Assembly (NCBI RefSeq): GCF_000308615.1
Contig: NZ_BAGB01000040.1
Coordinates: 186,001 to 250,000 of the forward strand
Direction of reading: 5' to 3'
DNA from: Nocardia jiangxiensis NBRC 101359
GTDB lineage: Bacteria; Actinomycetota; Actinomycetes; Mycobacteriales; Mycobacteriaceae
Length of the DNA stretch: 64,000 bases
Shown here: positions 32,599-42,090 of the stretch, piece after piece
How the letters are laid out: the number at the start of each line of letters is the position of its first letter
How positions within the stretch are numbered: position 1 is the stretch's first letter
Translations under genes and position numbers: made by a program
The notes under the pieces: generated by a model
The model's database searches: none
Seen by the model: the letters and a program-made list of their open reading frames with translations, nothing else
Told to the model about the DNA's origin: nothing

Positions 32599-33315
32599 TC
32601 AGGGATTCAATCGATCCTCGTAAACCGTGGCGAGGTCGTTCAGCGCCGTCTCGCAGTCACCGGTGAAGCTCGACCCGTGCATGATCGCCAACGTGGTCGG
32701 CTTCAACTGCGCCAGCCTGTGCAGCGCGGCGGGCACCGCAGGCCCCAGCGAGGTCTGATGGAACACGTCCTCGGCGACCGACGCCGGTCCCACCAGGTCG
32801 GCATCGGTCAATGCGGGACCGTCGCCCAGTTGCGTCATCAGATCACCGCAGAACAGCACGCCCGTGGTCTGCTCGAACAGCACCCGCGACTCCCAGTTGT
32901 GCGGTGCGTGCGGTGTGTCCAGATGCTGCACCCGCCGACCGCCCAGGTCGATCACCTCACCGTCGGCCAGCCGCCGCGGCAGCCGATCGGCCATATCGTC
33001 CAGGGATACGGCGCACCCGAGTTCTCCGTGCGCCACCTGCGACTGCGGTGCGGCGGCGAGAAAGGAGTTCATCGCTCCCAACTCGTCGGCCTCCACATGA
33101 CCGAAGGTAATCCAGCGCAACTCCTCCACCGGCCGGATCCGCGCGATCGCTTCGGACACCTGCGGGAACAGCCACCGCATACCGGTGTGGAACAGCAGCG
33201 GCTCGGCGGCGTCGACGAAGAACTGATTGAACGTGAACCCGCTCGGCCCGACCTCCGGTACGAACGTGGCGAAGCGATAGATACCGTCAGCGATCTCATT
33301 GGTCCTGGTCTGCAC
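32599..33315 (-). CDS. MBL-fold metallo-hydrolase (ODP/flavodiiron-like)
   Basis: Metallo-beta-lactamase fold protein of 238 residues. The metal motif is GHVEADELG near residues 72-80, an H-x-E-x-D form as in flavodiiron proteins and oxygen-binding ODP domains rather than the HxHxDH of hydrolases. DTPHAPHNWES near 133 and a CGDLMTQ Asp near 155 supply further ligands, and LAIMHGSSF gives the final His. No flavodoxin domain is fused. It may bind a di-iron centre and react with O2 or NO. 249 bases separate it from the divergent dehydratase-like gene, with nothing else seen there. Confidence 0.85.
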   Translation of the reverse strand: MQTRTNEIADGIYRFATFVPEVGPSGFTFNQFFVDAAEPLLFHTGMRWLFPQVSEAIARIRPVEELRWITFGHVEADELGAMNSFLAAAPQSQVAHGELGCAVSLDDMADRLPRRLADGEVIDLGGRRVQHLDTPHAPHNWESRVLFEQTTGVLFCGDLMTQLGDGPALTDADLVGPASVAEDVFHQTSLGPAVPAALHRLAQLKPTTLAIMHGSSFTGDCETALNDLATVYEDRLNP

Positions 33316-33564
33316 GACTCAACACCTCCCTGATGCCGCCCCGACAACCATCCGGAGCCTCGGAGTCTACCCGGCACACCACACCGCCGGAGCCGGTTCG
33401 CCACCTCCCCGGCGCGCACATCGCACCCGGTTCCGGCATACGATGCGCCGGACACACGGTCGCCCGTCGTGTCCGGAATCCCGACGCCGCTCACGCCCAC
33501 GACACGCCGACACCGATGCCGCGGATTCCGCCACCGCCGACCACTCGACCAGTGCAGGAGCGCC

Positions 33565-34518
33565 ATGGACACCATCGACCACCTCGACTACGACGACATC
33601 GAGGCTGCCGCGCGGCGCATCCACGGCCACACCCGCCCGATCGCCCTCGCTCCGGCCGAATCCGACGGATCCCTCTGGCTGGCAATGGAATTCCTGCAGC
33701 ACACCGGCACCTTCAAAGCGCGCGGCGCCGCGAACTTCCTGTCCGCCCACCTCGAGGAGCACACCCTGCCCGAGGCCGGGGTCACCATCGCTTCGGGCGG
33801 CAATGCCGGTCTGGCCTGCGCCTGGGCCGCGCGTCGGCACGACATCACCGCGACGGTGTTCGTGCCCGCCACCGCCCCCGCGGTCAAGGTCGCCCGGCTC
33901 GTCTCCTACGGGGCGCGGGTCAAACAGATCGGCGACAGTTACGCCGACGCCGCCGCGGCCTGCGCGCAATTCGCCGCCGAGACCGGCGCGCTGCAATCGC
34001 ATGCCTACGACAATCCGCTCATCGCCGCTGGAGCCGGAACGCTCATGCAGGAGATCCACGCACACCTGCCGAGTCTGGACACTGTGCTGGTCGCCGTCGG
34101 CGGGGGCGGCCTGTATGCCGGAATCGCCACCGCCGCAGCCTATTACGGTGTGCGTGTTGTCGCGGTCGAACCGGAGAACTGCTGCGCCCTGCACGCCGGG
34201 CTCGAAGCCGGTCACCCCGTCCCGGTCCCGGTGAACTCGATCGCCGCGGACTCCCTCGGGGCACGCACCGTCACCCCACTGGCTCTGACCGCCGCCGCGG
34301 GCTGCGACACCTGCTCACTACTGGTCTCAGACGACGCCATCACCGCCGCCCGCGCACATCTGTGGGACGATCGCCGCCTCGCCGTCGAACACGGCGGCGC
34401 CACCGCCCTGGCCGCACTCACCAGCGGCACGTACATCCCTGAGCCCGGCGAAACCGTGTGCGTCATCCTGTGCGGCGCGAACACCACCCTCGCGGACCTC
34501 GACACCCCCGAAGGCTGA
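33565..34518 (+). CDS. PLP-dependent serine/threonine dehydratase-like enzyme
   Basis: Fold-type II PLP enzyme of 317 residues. The Schiff-base Lys is in TGTFKARGAANF near 48-59 and the phosphate loop is SGGNAGLA near 76. VAVGGGGLYAGIA near 175 is the second glycine loop, and a Cys in VILCGANTT near the C-terminus lies at the pyridine nitrogen. Family enzymes deaminate Ser/Thr or racemise amino acids; the choice of substrate is not visible. The ATG at 33565 has CAGGAG 5 bases upstream, and the open frame before it is non-coding. Confidence 0.88.
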   Translation: MDTIDHLDYDDIEAAARRIHGHTRPIALAPAESDGSLWLAMEFLQHTGTFKARGAANFLSAHLEEHTLPEAGVTIASGGNAGLACAWAARRHDITATVFVPATAPAVKVARLVSYGARVKQIGDSYADAAAACAQFAAETGALQSHAYDNPLIAAGAGTLMQEIHAHLPSLDTVLVAVGGGGLYAGIATAAAYYGVRVVAVEPENCCALHAGLEAGHPVPVPVNSIAADSLGARTVTPLALTAAAGCDTCSLLVSDDAITAARAHLWDDRRLAVEHGGATALAALTSGTYIPEPGETVCVILCGANTTLADLDTPEG

Positions 34519-34619
34519 CCGTCAACCGATCGGCGCGCTCGGCTGAGGTTCTCAGCGGCAGACGGTCGGCTCGGCCTCGATGCGGGGCTGCCGCGACCTA
34601 CCCGAAGCCGACAGCTCGC

Positions 34620-35020
34620 TCAACGCGCGGCCGCATGCAGCGGATTTCGATGCAGCACCAGCTTGGTCGTGCGCGCCACGTACGCCTCGGGTGCATCTTC
34701 CCAGTCAGCGGTGAGAGTGGTGACCTGCTCGGCCGGAAACTCTTCTCGAGCAATGAAGTTCAGAAGATCCGGCAGGATCGGCCGAACGTTCGAGACACTG
34801 AGGCAGTGCCTTCCACGGCGATGTCGTAGTCACGGCGCGGGATGTCGCTGTGGCGCAGTTTGCCCTTCGACGCCGTGGAATGGGGTGTGGCCCCGAGCTT
34901 TTCGGCGATGTTGAGCCGTTCGGGGCGGTGGTCGACATAGTCGACCACCGCCGCGCCGTGGCGGACCGCCAAACCCGCCGCGTACAGTCCGATGCTCTGC
35001 GGCGCGGCATTGGACCGCAT
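34620..35020 (-). pseudogene. Internally deleted zinc-type alcohol dehydrogenase
   Basis: On the minus strand, SIGLYAAGLAVRHGAAVVDY and DHRPERLNIAEKLGA form the Rossmann part of a zinc-type alcohol dehydrogenase, ending at DIAVEGTASVS near 34815. In a different frame the C-terminal end of the same family follows: LPDLLNFIAREEFPAEQVTT, LTADWEDAPEAYV, TTKLVLHR and a stop at 34620. About 60 family residues between the two parts are missing and the join is out of frame; the N-terminal zinc-binding half is also absent. The gene is therefore dead. Confidence 0.65.
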
Positions 35021-35132
35021 CGGCGAAAAACTCGACACGATCGTCGAGGACGCGATCGGGCGGACTCACCACACGCCGTGACCGTGGCGCCCTTCGACTA
35101 CGGCGTCGACCGCCTCCCGGGAGGAACGGAAC

Positions 35133-36176
35133 TCACAGCGTCCCCGAGCGCGCGTCACGCCACAGGTCCACCGCGCCGTCCTGGTCCAGGAGCGCGTCGA
35201 TCTCGACGAGTTCCTGTGCACTCAATTCGCGGTTCTCGAGCGCCGCGACGTTCTGCTCCAACTGCGCCACCGACGACGCGCCGATCACCAGGGAGGTCAC
35301 CCGCGGATCACGCAACGCCCACACCAGCGCCAGCTGCGCCAACCCCTGACCGCGCCTGGACGCGATCGCGTCCAGCGCACGCAGCCGCGCGATCATCTGC
35401 TCGGTGAGCAACTCGTTCTGGAACGACTTGCCTTGCGTCGCACGCGATCCCGCCGGAACACCGTCCAGGTACCGGGAGGTCAACAGTCCCTGCGCCAGCG
35501 CGGTGAACCCGATGATCCCGAAGCCTTCCGCGGCGGCGGTGTCGAGCAGCCCCTCGGTTTCGATCCAGCGATTCAGCATCGAATACGACGGCTGATGGAT
35601 CAGCAGCGGAGTGCCCAGCTCCCGCAGGATTCCCGCCATCCGCGCCGAATGCTCCGCATCGTAGGAAGAGATCCCGACATACAGCGCTTTGCCCTGCCGC
35701 ACCGCGGTATCCAGCGCCGCCGCGGTCTCCTCCACCGGGGTGGTCGGATCGAACCGGTGCGAATAGAAGATGTCGACGTAGTCCAGGCCGAGCCGCGACA
35801 ACGACTGATCCAACGAGGCCAGCACGTATTTGCGCGAACCGCCGCCCTGTCCGTACGGGCCGGGCCACATATCCCACCCGGCCTTGGTGGACACGATCAA
35901 CTCGTCGCGATACGCCGCCAGATCCTCCCGCAGCAACCGCCCGGCATTGATCTCCGCGGAGCCGTACGGCGGACCGTAGTTGTTCGCCAGATCGAAGTGC
36001 GTGATCCCCAGATCGAATGCGCGCAAGGCGATCTCACGCTGCACCGAGAACGGCCGATCATCACCGAAGTTGTGCCAGAACCCGAGTGAGAGCACCGGCA
36101 GATCCAGGCCCGACCGCCCGGTGCGCCGAAACTGCATGGTCCCGTCGTAGCGGGTGGGATCGGCACTGTAGGTCAT
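35133..36176 (-). CDS. Aldo/keto reductase, L-glyceraldehyde 3-phosphate reductase-like
   Basis: NADPH-dependent reductase of 347 residues of the AKR14/YghZ group. Catalytic residues of the (beta/alpha)8 barrel are seen as FDLANNYGPPYGSAE (Asp-Tyr, near 58-72), STKAGWDMWPG (Lys near 97) and FYSHRFD (His near 137). The cofactor loop IGASSVAQLEQN near the C-terminus is also present. The relatives reduce methylglyoxal and L-glyceraldehyde 3-phosphate. GAGGAG is upstream of the ATG. It lies 80 bases downstream of the BisC-like gene on the same strand; co-transcription is plausible. Confidence 0.92.
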   Translation of the reverse strand: MTYSADPTRYDGTMQFRRTGRSGLDLPVLSLGFWHNFGDDRPFSVQREIALRAFDLGITHFDLANNYGPPYGSAEINAGRLLREDLAAYRDELIVSTKAGWDMWPGPYGQGGGSRKYVLASLDQSLSRLGLDYVDIFYSHRFDPTTPVEETAAALDTAVRQGKALYVGISSYDAEHSARMAGILRELGTPLLIHQPSYSMLNRWIETEGLLDTAAAEGFGIIGFTALAQGLLTSRYLDGVPAGSRATQGKSFQNELLTEQMIARLRALDAIASRRGQGLAQLALVWALRDPRVTSLVIGASSVAQLEQNVAALENRELSAQELVEIDALLDQDGAVDLWRDARSGTL

Positions 36177-36256
36177 CGGACTCCTCTCGCGGTGGGCTCA
36201 GTGATTCAAGCACGAGACGTCATCGGCGGCAGCGCATGCCGTGCCGGACCTGCCAT

Positions 36257-38533
36257 TCACACCGTGGGAGGCGGGACGCTGACCGACAACTCCGGCAGCG
36301 GTTCCCGATACGGCTCGATCTGCACGAGACTCAACTGCCCCGTACAGCCCTGGCTCAGCATCGAGGACGGCCGATCCGCGGTGAGCACGTTCGGATTGCC
36401 GTGCCGACAGAAACTCGCGTCCGCCGGATCCGGGTCGTACCAGGCGCCGGTGGACAGCTGCGCGATCCCGGGCTGCACCGCATCGGAGACGACCAGACCC
36501 GCCAGGCAGCTGCCGCGATCGTTGAAGATGCGCACCACCTCGCCCGCATTCAGCCCGCGCGCGGCCGCCTCGTCCGGATGCAGGCGCACCGGTTCGCGAC
36601 CGGCAACCTTCACCGATTGGCTGTGCGCACCGACATCGAGCTGACTGTGCAACTTGGTATGCGGCTGGTTCGCGATCAACTGCAACGGGAAGCGCTGGGC
36701 CGCACTACTTCCCAGCCACTCCTGCGGCTCGATCCAGACCGGATGTCCCGGACAGTCCGCGTAGCCGAAACCGTCGATGGTCTCGGAGAAGATCTCGATC
36801 CGCCCGCTCGGCGTACTCAGCGGGTGGGCCTCGGGATCGGCGCGGAAATCGGCGAACACCACCTGCTCGGCGTCGGTGACCCCGAGTTCGAATCCCTCTC
36901 CCGCCCAGAACTCCTCGAAGTCCGGAACGTCGGTGTGTCCCAGTCCGCCATGCCACTGGTCGTACAGGTGCCGCAGCCATTCCGCGGCGGTGCGTCCCTC
37001 GGTGAATTCCTTACCGATACCCAGCTTTTCGGCCACGCCTGCCAGAATCGAATAGTCGTCGCGCGCCTGACCGTGTGGACGGGTCAGCGCGGGCATCGGG
37101 AAGAACATGCGATCGTTGTCGCCCGCCCCGTAATCGTCCCGCTCGACCGACATCGTCGAGGGCAACACGATATCGGCATGCCGCGCGGTGCTCGTCCAGA
37201 ACGGATCGTGCACCACGATCGTGTCCGGACGGGCGAACGCCTCCCGCAGCCGGGCCAGGTTCTGATGGTGATGGAACGGATTGCCCCCGCACCAGTAGAC
37301 GAGCCGGATATCCGGATACACCAGCCTGCGGCCGTCGTAGTCGTACTCCGCACCGGGATCGAGCAGCATATCGGCGACCCGGGCGACCGGGATGAAGGTC
37401 TGCACCGGATTCTCCCCCTGGGGCAACCTCGGCACCGACACCTGCCGGGCGGGCTCGCCGACACTGCTGGTGGATCCGTAACCGTGCCCGAATCCGCCAC
37501 CTGGCACACCGATCCCGCCGACCATCGCTGCGAGCACCACGCCCAGCCACACCGGCTGCTCACCGTGCTCGGCCCGCTGCAACGACCAGCTCACCGTGAC
37601 GAACGTGCGCGCGGCCGCCATCTCCCGGGCCAGCTCTCGAATCCGGCCCGCGGGAACCCCGGTGATCGCCGCGGCCCAGTCCGGATCCTTCACCACACCG
37701 TCGTCCGCGCCGCGCAGATACCGGGCGAACCGATCGAAGCCGACCGTGTACCGATCCAGGAAATCGGTATCGGCCAAACCTTCCGCATCGAGTACCTGCG
37801 CCAATGCCAGCATCAACGCCGCGTCGCTGCCCGGACGCGGCGCGATCCACTCCGCCTGCGCCTCCTCGGGCATATCGTCACGCAGCGGGCTGACCGAAAC
37901 GAATCGGCACCCCCGAGCCCGCGCCGCGGCGATCCAGCCGCGGGCGTGATGACGCGACACACCGCCGGGTGTCACCGCGGAGTTCTTCGGCGACAAACCG
38001 CCGAACGCGACCACCAGCTCGGTGTGCTCGACCAGGACCGACTTCGAAGTGCCTTGTTGCAGCAGCCAATACAGATCGGCCAGCACATGTGGCAGCAGCA
38101 CCGTCGAGGTGCCCATGCTGTAGCTGTTCACGTGCCGCACGTAGCCGCCGAGGCAGTTCAGGAATCGGTGCACCTGACTCTGCGCGTGATGGAACCGCCC
38201 CGCACTGGCCCATCCGTACGACCCGCCGTAGACCGCCTCGGGCCCGAATTCGCCGTATACCCGCCGCAATTCGCCCGCCAGCAGATCCGTCGCCCGTTCC
38301 CAGGACACCGGCACATACGAATCCGCCCCGCGCCCCGGCGCGCCGGGCCCCTGCTCGAGCCACCCGCGCCGCACATACGGCTGGAAGATCCGCGTCGGAT
38401 GATGTTGCGCCGAAGCGACATTCTCGATCAACGGCATCGGCTCGGGATCACCGCGCCACGGCCGGACCCGCGTCAGCCGCTCACCATCGCTGACCGCCTC
38501 GAATGCCCCCCAGTGGGTCAGATGCGTCGTCAT
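36257..38533 (-). CDS. BisC/TorZ-type molybdopterin oxidoreductase
   Basis: Molybdenum enzyme of 758 residues of the DMSO-reductase superfamily, biotin-sulfoxide/TMAO reductase branch. It lacks an N-terminal iron-sulfur motif and a Tat signal, as in cytoplasmic BisC. Landmarks are SYGWASAGRFHHAQSQVHRF near 107-126, the Ser-containing HVNSYSMGTSTV where the Mo-ligand Ser is expected, YWCGGNPFHHHQNL near 410, and the C-terminal cofactor domain with SQGCTGQLSLVQIEPYR. It would reduce S- or N-oxides. The ATG at 38533 is chosen because the family begins with HWGAFE; the open frame further upstream is antisense to the GH1 gene. Confidence 0.9.
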   Translation of the reverse strand: MTTHLTHWGAFEAVSDGERLTRVRPWRGDPEPMPLIENVASAQHHPTRIFQPYVRRGWLEQGPGAPGRGADSYVPVSWERATDLLAGELRRVYGEFGPEAVYGGSYGWASAGRFHHAQSQVHRFLNCLGGYVRHVNSYSMGTSTVLLPHVLADLYWLLQQGTSKSVLVEHTELVVAFGGLSPKNSAVTPGGVSRHHARGWIAAARARGCRFVSVSPLRDDMPEEAQAEWIAPRPGSDAALMLALAQVLDAEGLADTDFLDRYTVGFDRFARYLRGADDGVVKDPDWAAAITGVPAGRIRELAREMAAARTFVTVSWSLQRAEHGEQPVWLGVVLAAMVGGIGVPGGGFGHGYGSTSSVGEPARQVSVPRLPQGENPVQTFIPVARVADMLLDPGAEYDYDGRRLVYPDIRLVYWCGGNPFHHHQNLARLREAFARPDTIVVHDPFWTSTARHADIVLPSTMSVERDDYGAGDNDRMFFPMPALTRPHGQARDDYSILAGVAEKLGIGKEFTEGRTAAEWLRHLYDQWHGGLGHTDVPDFEEFWAGEGFELGVTDAEQVVFADFRADPEAHPLSTPSGRIEIFSETIDGFGYADCPGHPVWIEPQEWLGSSAAQRFPLQLIANQPHTKLHSQLDVGAHSQSVKVAGREPVRLHPDEAAARGLNAGEVVRIFNDRGSCLAGLVVSDAVQPGIAQLSTGAWYDPDPADASFCRHGNPNVLTADRPSSMLSQGCTGQLSLVQIEPYREPLPELSVSVPPPTV

Positions 38534-38695
38534 GGCTTCACGGTAGACCTCGCCACCGACAAACTCACACAACTGGACATACGACCATGTTCGGCGAACA
38601 ATGACCAGCGCTCCGGAGCGCCCGACCAGTACAGACCGACGTTCCGGCGAGCGTTTCCGCTCGACCACGAGCAGTACTCGACGCCGAGGAGTCCG

Positions 38696-40030
38696 ATGCG
38701 CCCGCTCACCCGACGCCACGCCCTGGCCGCCCTCGCCGCGGGCACCGCCGCCGCCCTGGCCGGACCCGCGGTCACCGCGGCGGCGCGCCCGGCACCCCCG
38801 GCGAACCTCCCGCCCTTGGGCCGCGATTTCCTCTGGGGCGTCGCCAGCGCCGGATTCCAATGCGAAGGCCACGCGCTCGACAGCAACTGGACCCGCTACG
38901 TCGCGAAGAACCCCGACTACGACCCCTACCGCAACGCCGTGGACTTCTACACCCGCTACCCCGCCGACATCGCCCTGGCCGCACAACTGGGCGTGCAGGT
39001 CTACCGCATCAGCATCGAATGGTCCCGCATCCAGCCCCATCCGGACGCCTGGGACGACGCGGGCTTCGCGTTCTACGACCACGTCGTGGACACCATCACC
39101 GCACACGGCATACGCCCCATGCTCACCCTCGACCACTGGGTGTACCCGGGCTGGGTCGCCGACCGCGGCGGCTGGGCCAATCCCGACATGACCGCGCTGT
39201 GGCTCACCAACGCCCGAAAAGTGGTGGACCGCTACGCATCCCGCAATCCGCTCTGGGTCACCTTCAACGAACCCGCGTTCTACATCGTCAACGAGCTCAC
39301 CAACGGCGGCCTGTCCGCGGACCGCGTGCCGATGATGCAGCAGCAACTCGCCCGAGCGCACAACAGCATCTACGACCACATCCACCAGTGCCGGCCCGGC
39401 GCACGCGTCACCAGCAATATCGCCTACACCGCCGGCACCGCCGAACCCGTCGTCAACGGTCCCATGCTCGATGCCATCGCCGCCAAACTCGACTACATCG
39501 GCATCGACTACTACTACGGCTACAGCCCGCAATCGGCCCTGACCACCTCCCCCGCCGACTTCAAGAAGCTGTGGAATCAGCCGCTGCAGCCCGAAGGCAT
39601 CTACTACGCGCTGGAATATCATGCGCGCCGATTCCCCGGCAAACCGCTGTACATCGTCGAGAACGGCATGCCCACCTACAACGGGCAACCCCGCGCGGAC
39701 CACTACACCCGCGCCGACGACCTCCGCGACACCGTCTACTGGCTACAGCGCGCCAAGGCCGACGGCATACCACTGATCGGCTACAACTACTGGAGCATCA
39801 CCGACAACTACGAATGGGGCAGCTACGCACCACGTTTCGGCCTCTACACCGTCGACGTACTCACCGATCCGGCACTGACCCGACGGCCCACGGACGCCGT
39901 GCCCGCCTATACGGCGATCACCCGCGCCGGGGGCGTCCCCGCCGGATACCTGCCCACGCGCGCCCCGGCAGCCTGCGCCCTCGGCGATGCCCCCACCAGC
40001 TGCGTCGACCCGGTCACACTGCCGCACTGA
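38696..40030 (+). CDS. Secreted glycoside hydrolase family 1 (beta-glucosidase-like)
   Basis: Glycosidase of about 444 residues. A Tat-like signal (TRRHALAALAAGTAAALAG, residues 5-23) is followed by an Ala/Pro-rich cleavage region. The catalytic barrel starts at FLWGVASAGFQCEG. The acid/base Glu is in WVTFNEPAF near 200, and the nucleophile Glu in YIVENGMP near 322. Aglycone-site residues are in YNYWSITDNYEWGSYAPRFG. It probably cleaves beta-glucosides or related glycosides outside the membrane. GAGGAG precedes the ATG at 38696. A GTGGTC-ACCG-GACCAC hairpin at 40051-40066 after the stop could end transcription. Confidence 0.93.
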   Translation: MRPLTRRHALAALAAGTAAALAGPAVTAAARPAPPANLPPLGRDFLWGVASAGFQCEGHALDSNWTRYVAKNPDYDPYRNAVDFYTRYPADIALAAQLGVQVYRISIEWSRIQPHPDAWDDAGFAFYDHVVDTITAHGIRPMLTLDHWVYPGWVADRGGWANPDMTALWLTNARKVVDRYASRNPLWVTFNEPAFYIVNELTNGGLSADRVPMMQQQLARAHNSIYDHIHQCRPGARVTSNIAYTAGTAEPVVNGPMLDAIAAKLDYIGIDYYYGYSPQSALTTSPADFKKLWNQPLQPEGIYYALEYHARRFPGKPLYIVENGMPTYNGQPRADHYTRADDLRDTVYWLQRAKADGIPLIGYNYWSITDNYEWGSYAPRFGLYTVDVLTDPALTRRPTDAVPAYTAITRAGGVPAGYLPTRAPAACALGDAPTSCVDPVTLPH

Positions 40031-40225
40031 GACGTTCACGGTTTGCTGCTGTGGTCACCGGACCACGACTGGCGGACACCCCTGCGCGCCCGCGCCTTCC
40101 GCGCATCCATGCTGGACCCGTGGTGGCCGGGCGCTTCCTGGCCGGGAGCCGCCCACGACTCGGCAGGATGAACCGCCCTCGAGGTCCGAGCGGGCGTCCG
40201 ACGGCCTTCGACAGTCCGGCTCAGC

Positions 40226-41113
40226 TCACAGAGCGGACCATTCCTCGGACACGACGAAGGCCCGGAAACGGTCCACCACCGGCGATTCGGGCTGGTCCGC
40301 GCGCCACACCAGCCCGAGCACCCGGTGCGCGGCGGGGTCGGTGAGCGGGAGGTAGACCGCATTCGGGTCGGCTCGGTGCGGGCGCGGCCGGGGTACCACG
40401 GTGACGCCGAGCCCGGCCGCGGCCAGGCTCTCCATGGTCGCGATCTCGGCGCTCTCGAAGGCGATCTCCGGCTGCTCGCCGACACGGGCGAGCAGGTCCT
40501 CGGTCAGCCTGCGCAGGCCGAAGTCCGGGCCCAGCAGGATGAACGGCTCACCCGCGGCCTCGGCGATCTCGACGCTGTCCTTGCCGGCGAGCCGGTGGCC
40601 GCGCGGCACGACCAGGCACAGCTGCTCGGTGTGGATCGTGTGCCAGGCCAGATCCCGGGAGTCCGGACGCGGTCCGGTCACGGCCAGATCCACGACGCCG
40701 TCGCTGACCAGTGCCTCCAGCTCGTACGTGGCCGCCTGCGTCAAGGTGAACTGCACCTGCGGCGCCCGCGCCCGGAACCCACGGATCACCTCCGGCGCCA
40801 ACCAGGTCGCGACCGAGTGCAAGAAACCGAGCCGGACCGTACCGTGCTCCGGATCCCGCAGCACCCGGATGTGCTCGGTCGCAGTGCGAAGTTCGAGCAG
40901 GCTGCGCCGCGCGTGCCGGAGCAGCACCTCACCGGACGGGTTGAGCCGCAGGCGTCGATTGACGCGGTCGAACAGCGGCGCCCCGATCTCGTGCTCCAGC
41001 CGCGTGAGGCTGCGCGACAGGGTGGGCTGGGTGATGTTCAGTCGCTCGGCCGCCTGCGTCATGTGCGCCGTCTCCGCCAGCGCCACGAACCACTCCAGGT
41101 CCTCGGTGTTCAT
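40226..41113 (-). CDS. LysR family transcriptional regulator
   Basis: LysR activator of 295 residues. The N-terminal HTH (residues 1-60) is EWFVALAETAHMTQAAERLN and ITQPTLSRSLTRLEHEIGAP. The C-terminal co-inducer-binding domain starts with GTVRLGFLHSVATWL. It is divergent from the dehydratase/CoA-transferase operon, with a LysR box (T-N11-A) in the gap, so it most likely activates that operon in response to a pathway acid or CoA ester. In Pseudomonas and Yersinia an equivalent LysR gene borders the itaconate genes. Confidence 0.92.
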   Translation of the reverse strand: MNTEDLEWFVALAETAHMTQAAERLNITQPTLSRSLTRLEHEIGAPLFDRVNRRLRLNPSGEVLLRHARRSLLELRTATEHIRVLRDPEHGTVRLGFLHSVATWLAPEVIRGFRARAPQVQFTLTQAATYELEALVSDGVVDLAVTGPRPDSRDLAWHTIHTEQLCLVVPRGHRLAGKDSVEIAEAAGEPFILLGPDFGLRRLTEDLLARVGEQPEIAFESAEIATMESLAAAGLGVTVVPRPRPHRADPNAVYLPLTDPAAHRVLGLVWRADQPESPVVDRFRAFVVSEEWSAL

Positions 41114-41134
41114 GCATCGATCGTATCGAGACGA

Positions 41135-41149
41135 TGAAAATGTTTCATT
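41135..41149. promoter_or_regulatory. LysR box upstream of the ich/ict-like operon
   Basis: ATGAAA-ATG-TTTCAT is a perfect 6-3-6 dyad and contains TGAAAATGTTTCA, an exact T-N11-A LysR box. It lies 22 bases from the LysR start and about 70 from the dehydratase start. Confidence 0.7.
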
Positions 41150-41216
41150 TCACGTATCACTGTTGCTGGGGCACGATTCAAGGACGCCGCTGAAGTCGAC
41201 CGACGGAGGAACCAGC

Positions 41217-42077
41217 ATGCCCACACCGGACACCGAGGGCCTCCTCGCCGCAGCCCTGCGGGATTGGCGCCCACCGATCGTCGAATCTGCCCGGCGCGTC
41301 GACCCCTGGCAGTCCGCGGCCTTCGCCGCGTTGCTCGATGCCCCCGCTCCGGCGGACGAGCTGCCCCCGCTGTGGCACTGGTTCACCCTGATCGACCACC
41401 CCGCGCAGGCCGAGATCGGCGAGGACGGGCACCCGGCCGACGGACCGTTCCTGCCGCCGATTCCGGGCCGCCGCCGGATGTTCGCGGGTGGTCGCTTCGA
41501 GCAGTGGGCCCCCATCCCGCACGGCTGCGAGCTGTCCGCCCGCTCTGCGGTGGCCGACGTGAACCTCAAGACCGGACGAACCGGGGAGATGGCATTCGTG
41601 ACCGTCCGCCACGAGCTCGCGGCGGACGGCGAACCGGTCGCTCGCGAGGAGCAGGACATCGTGTATCGGTCCGAGCCGGCGGGCACGCCACCGCGGACGA
41701 TTCCTCGGCCGGACGGCGACGAGCCCGAGCCGGCCGGAGCGTGGCGGCGCAGCCTGACCACCGATCCGGTGCTGCTCGCCCGGTTCAGCGGCCTCACCTA
41801 CAACGGGCACCGCATCCACTACGACCGGCCGTACGTGACCAGCGTCGAGGGCTACCCGGACCTCGTCGTGCACGGGCCGCTGCTCGCCCTGCTCGCGCTG
41901 GAGCTACCGCGCGTGCACGGCGCTCGCGTGCGCAGCATCGCCTATCGGCTCGTCCGGCCCGCTTACGTACCGGCAACGGTGGTGGCCGCTGGATCCCGCG
42001 ACGGCGACGAGCTGTCGGTCACCGTCGCCGCGCACGGCGCCGCGCCGTCGCTGACCGCCTCGATCCACCTCGCATGA
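41217..42077 (+). CDS. ich: MaoC/FAS1-like acyl-CoA hydratase, itaconyl-CoA hydratase-like
   Basis: Double hot-dog hydratase of about 286 residues, like mesaconyl-C4-CoA hydratase and itaconyl-CoA hydratase. The N-terminal half carries WHWFTLIDHPAQAEIGEDGH and FLPPIPGRRRMFAGG. The C-terminal half has the catalytic hydratase-2 segment YNGHRIHYDRPYVTSVEGYP (Asn/His/Tyr-Asp), then LVVHGPLLALLALE. GGAGGAA precedes the ATG at 41217. First gene of an operon with a CoA-transferase, acyl-CoA dehydrogenase and CitE-like lyase. The itaconate role is inferred from this company; mesaconate or another dicarboxylate remains possible. Confidence 0.75.
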   Translation: MPTPDTEGLLAAALRDWRPPIVESARRVDPWQSAAFAALLDAPAPADELPPLWHWFTLIDHPAQAEIGEDGHPADGPFLPPIPGRRRMFAGGRFEQWAPIPHGCELSARSAVADVNLKTGRTGEMAFVTVRHELAADGEPVAREEQDIVYRSEPAGTPPRTIPRPDGDEPEPAGAWRRSLTTDPVLLARFSGLTYNGHRIHYDRPYVTSVEGYPDLVVHGPLLALLALELPRVHGARVRSIAYRLVRPAYVPATVVAAGSRDGDELSVTVAAHGAAPSLTASIHLA

Positions 42078-42090
42078 AAGGCCGGACCCG

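Noticed and set aside
36017..38695. Very long plus-strand open frame running into the GH1 gene, and the minus-strand open frame (38534-39703) running into the bisC-like gene
   Set aside because: They are antisense to two clear enzymes, have Arg/Pro/His-rich composition without domain features, and arise from GC-rich third positions. Only the GH1 and BisC parts are real.
40401..41216. Upstream extension of the dehydratase reading frame
   Set aside because: It would overlap the LysR gene antisense; GGAGGAA before the ATG at 41217 fixes the start.
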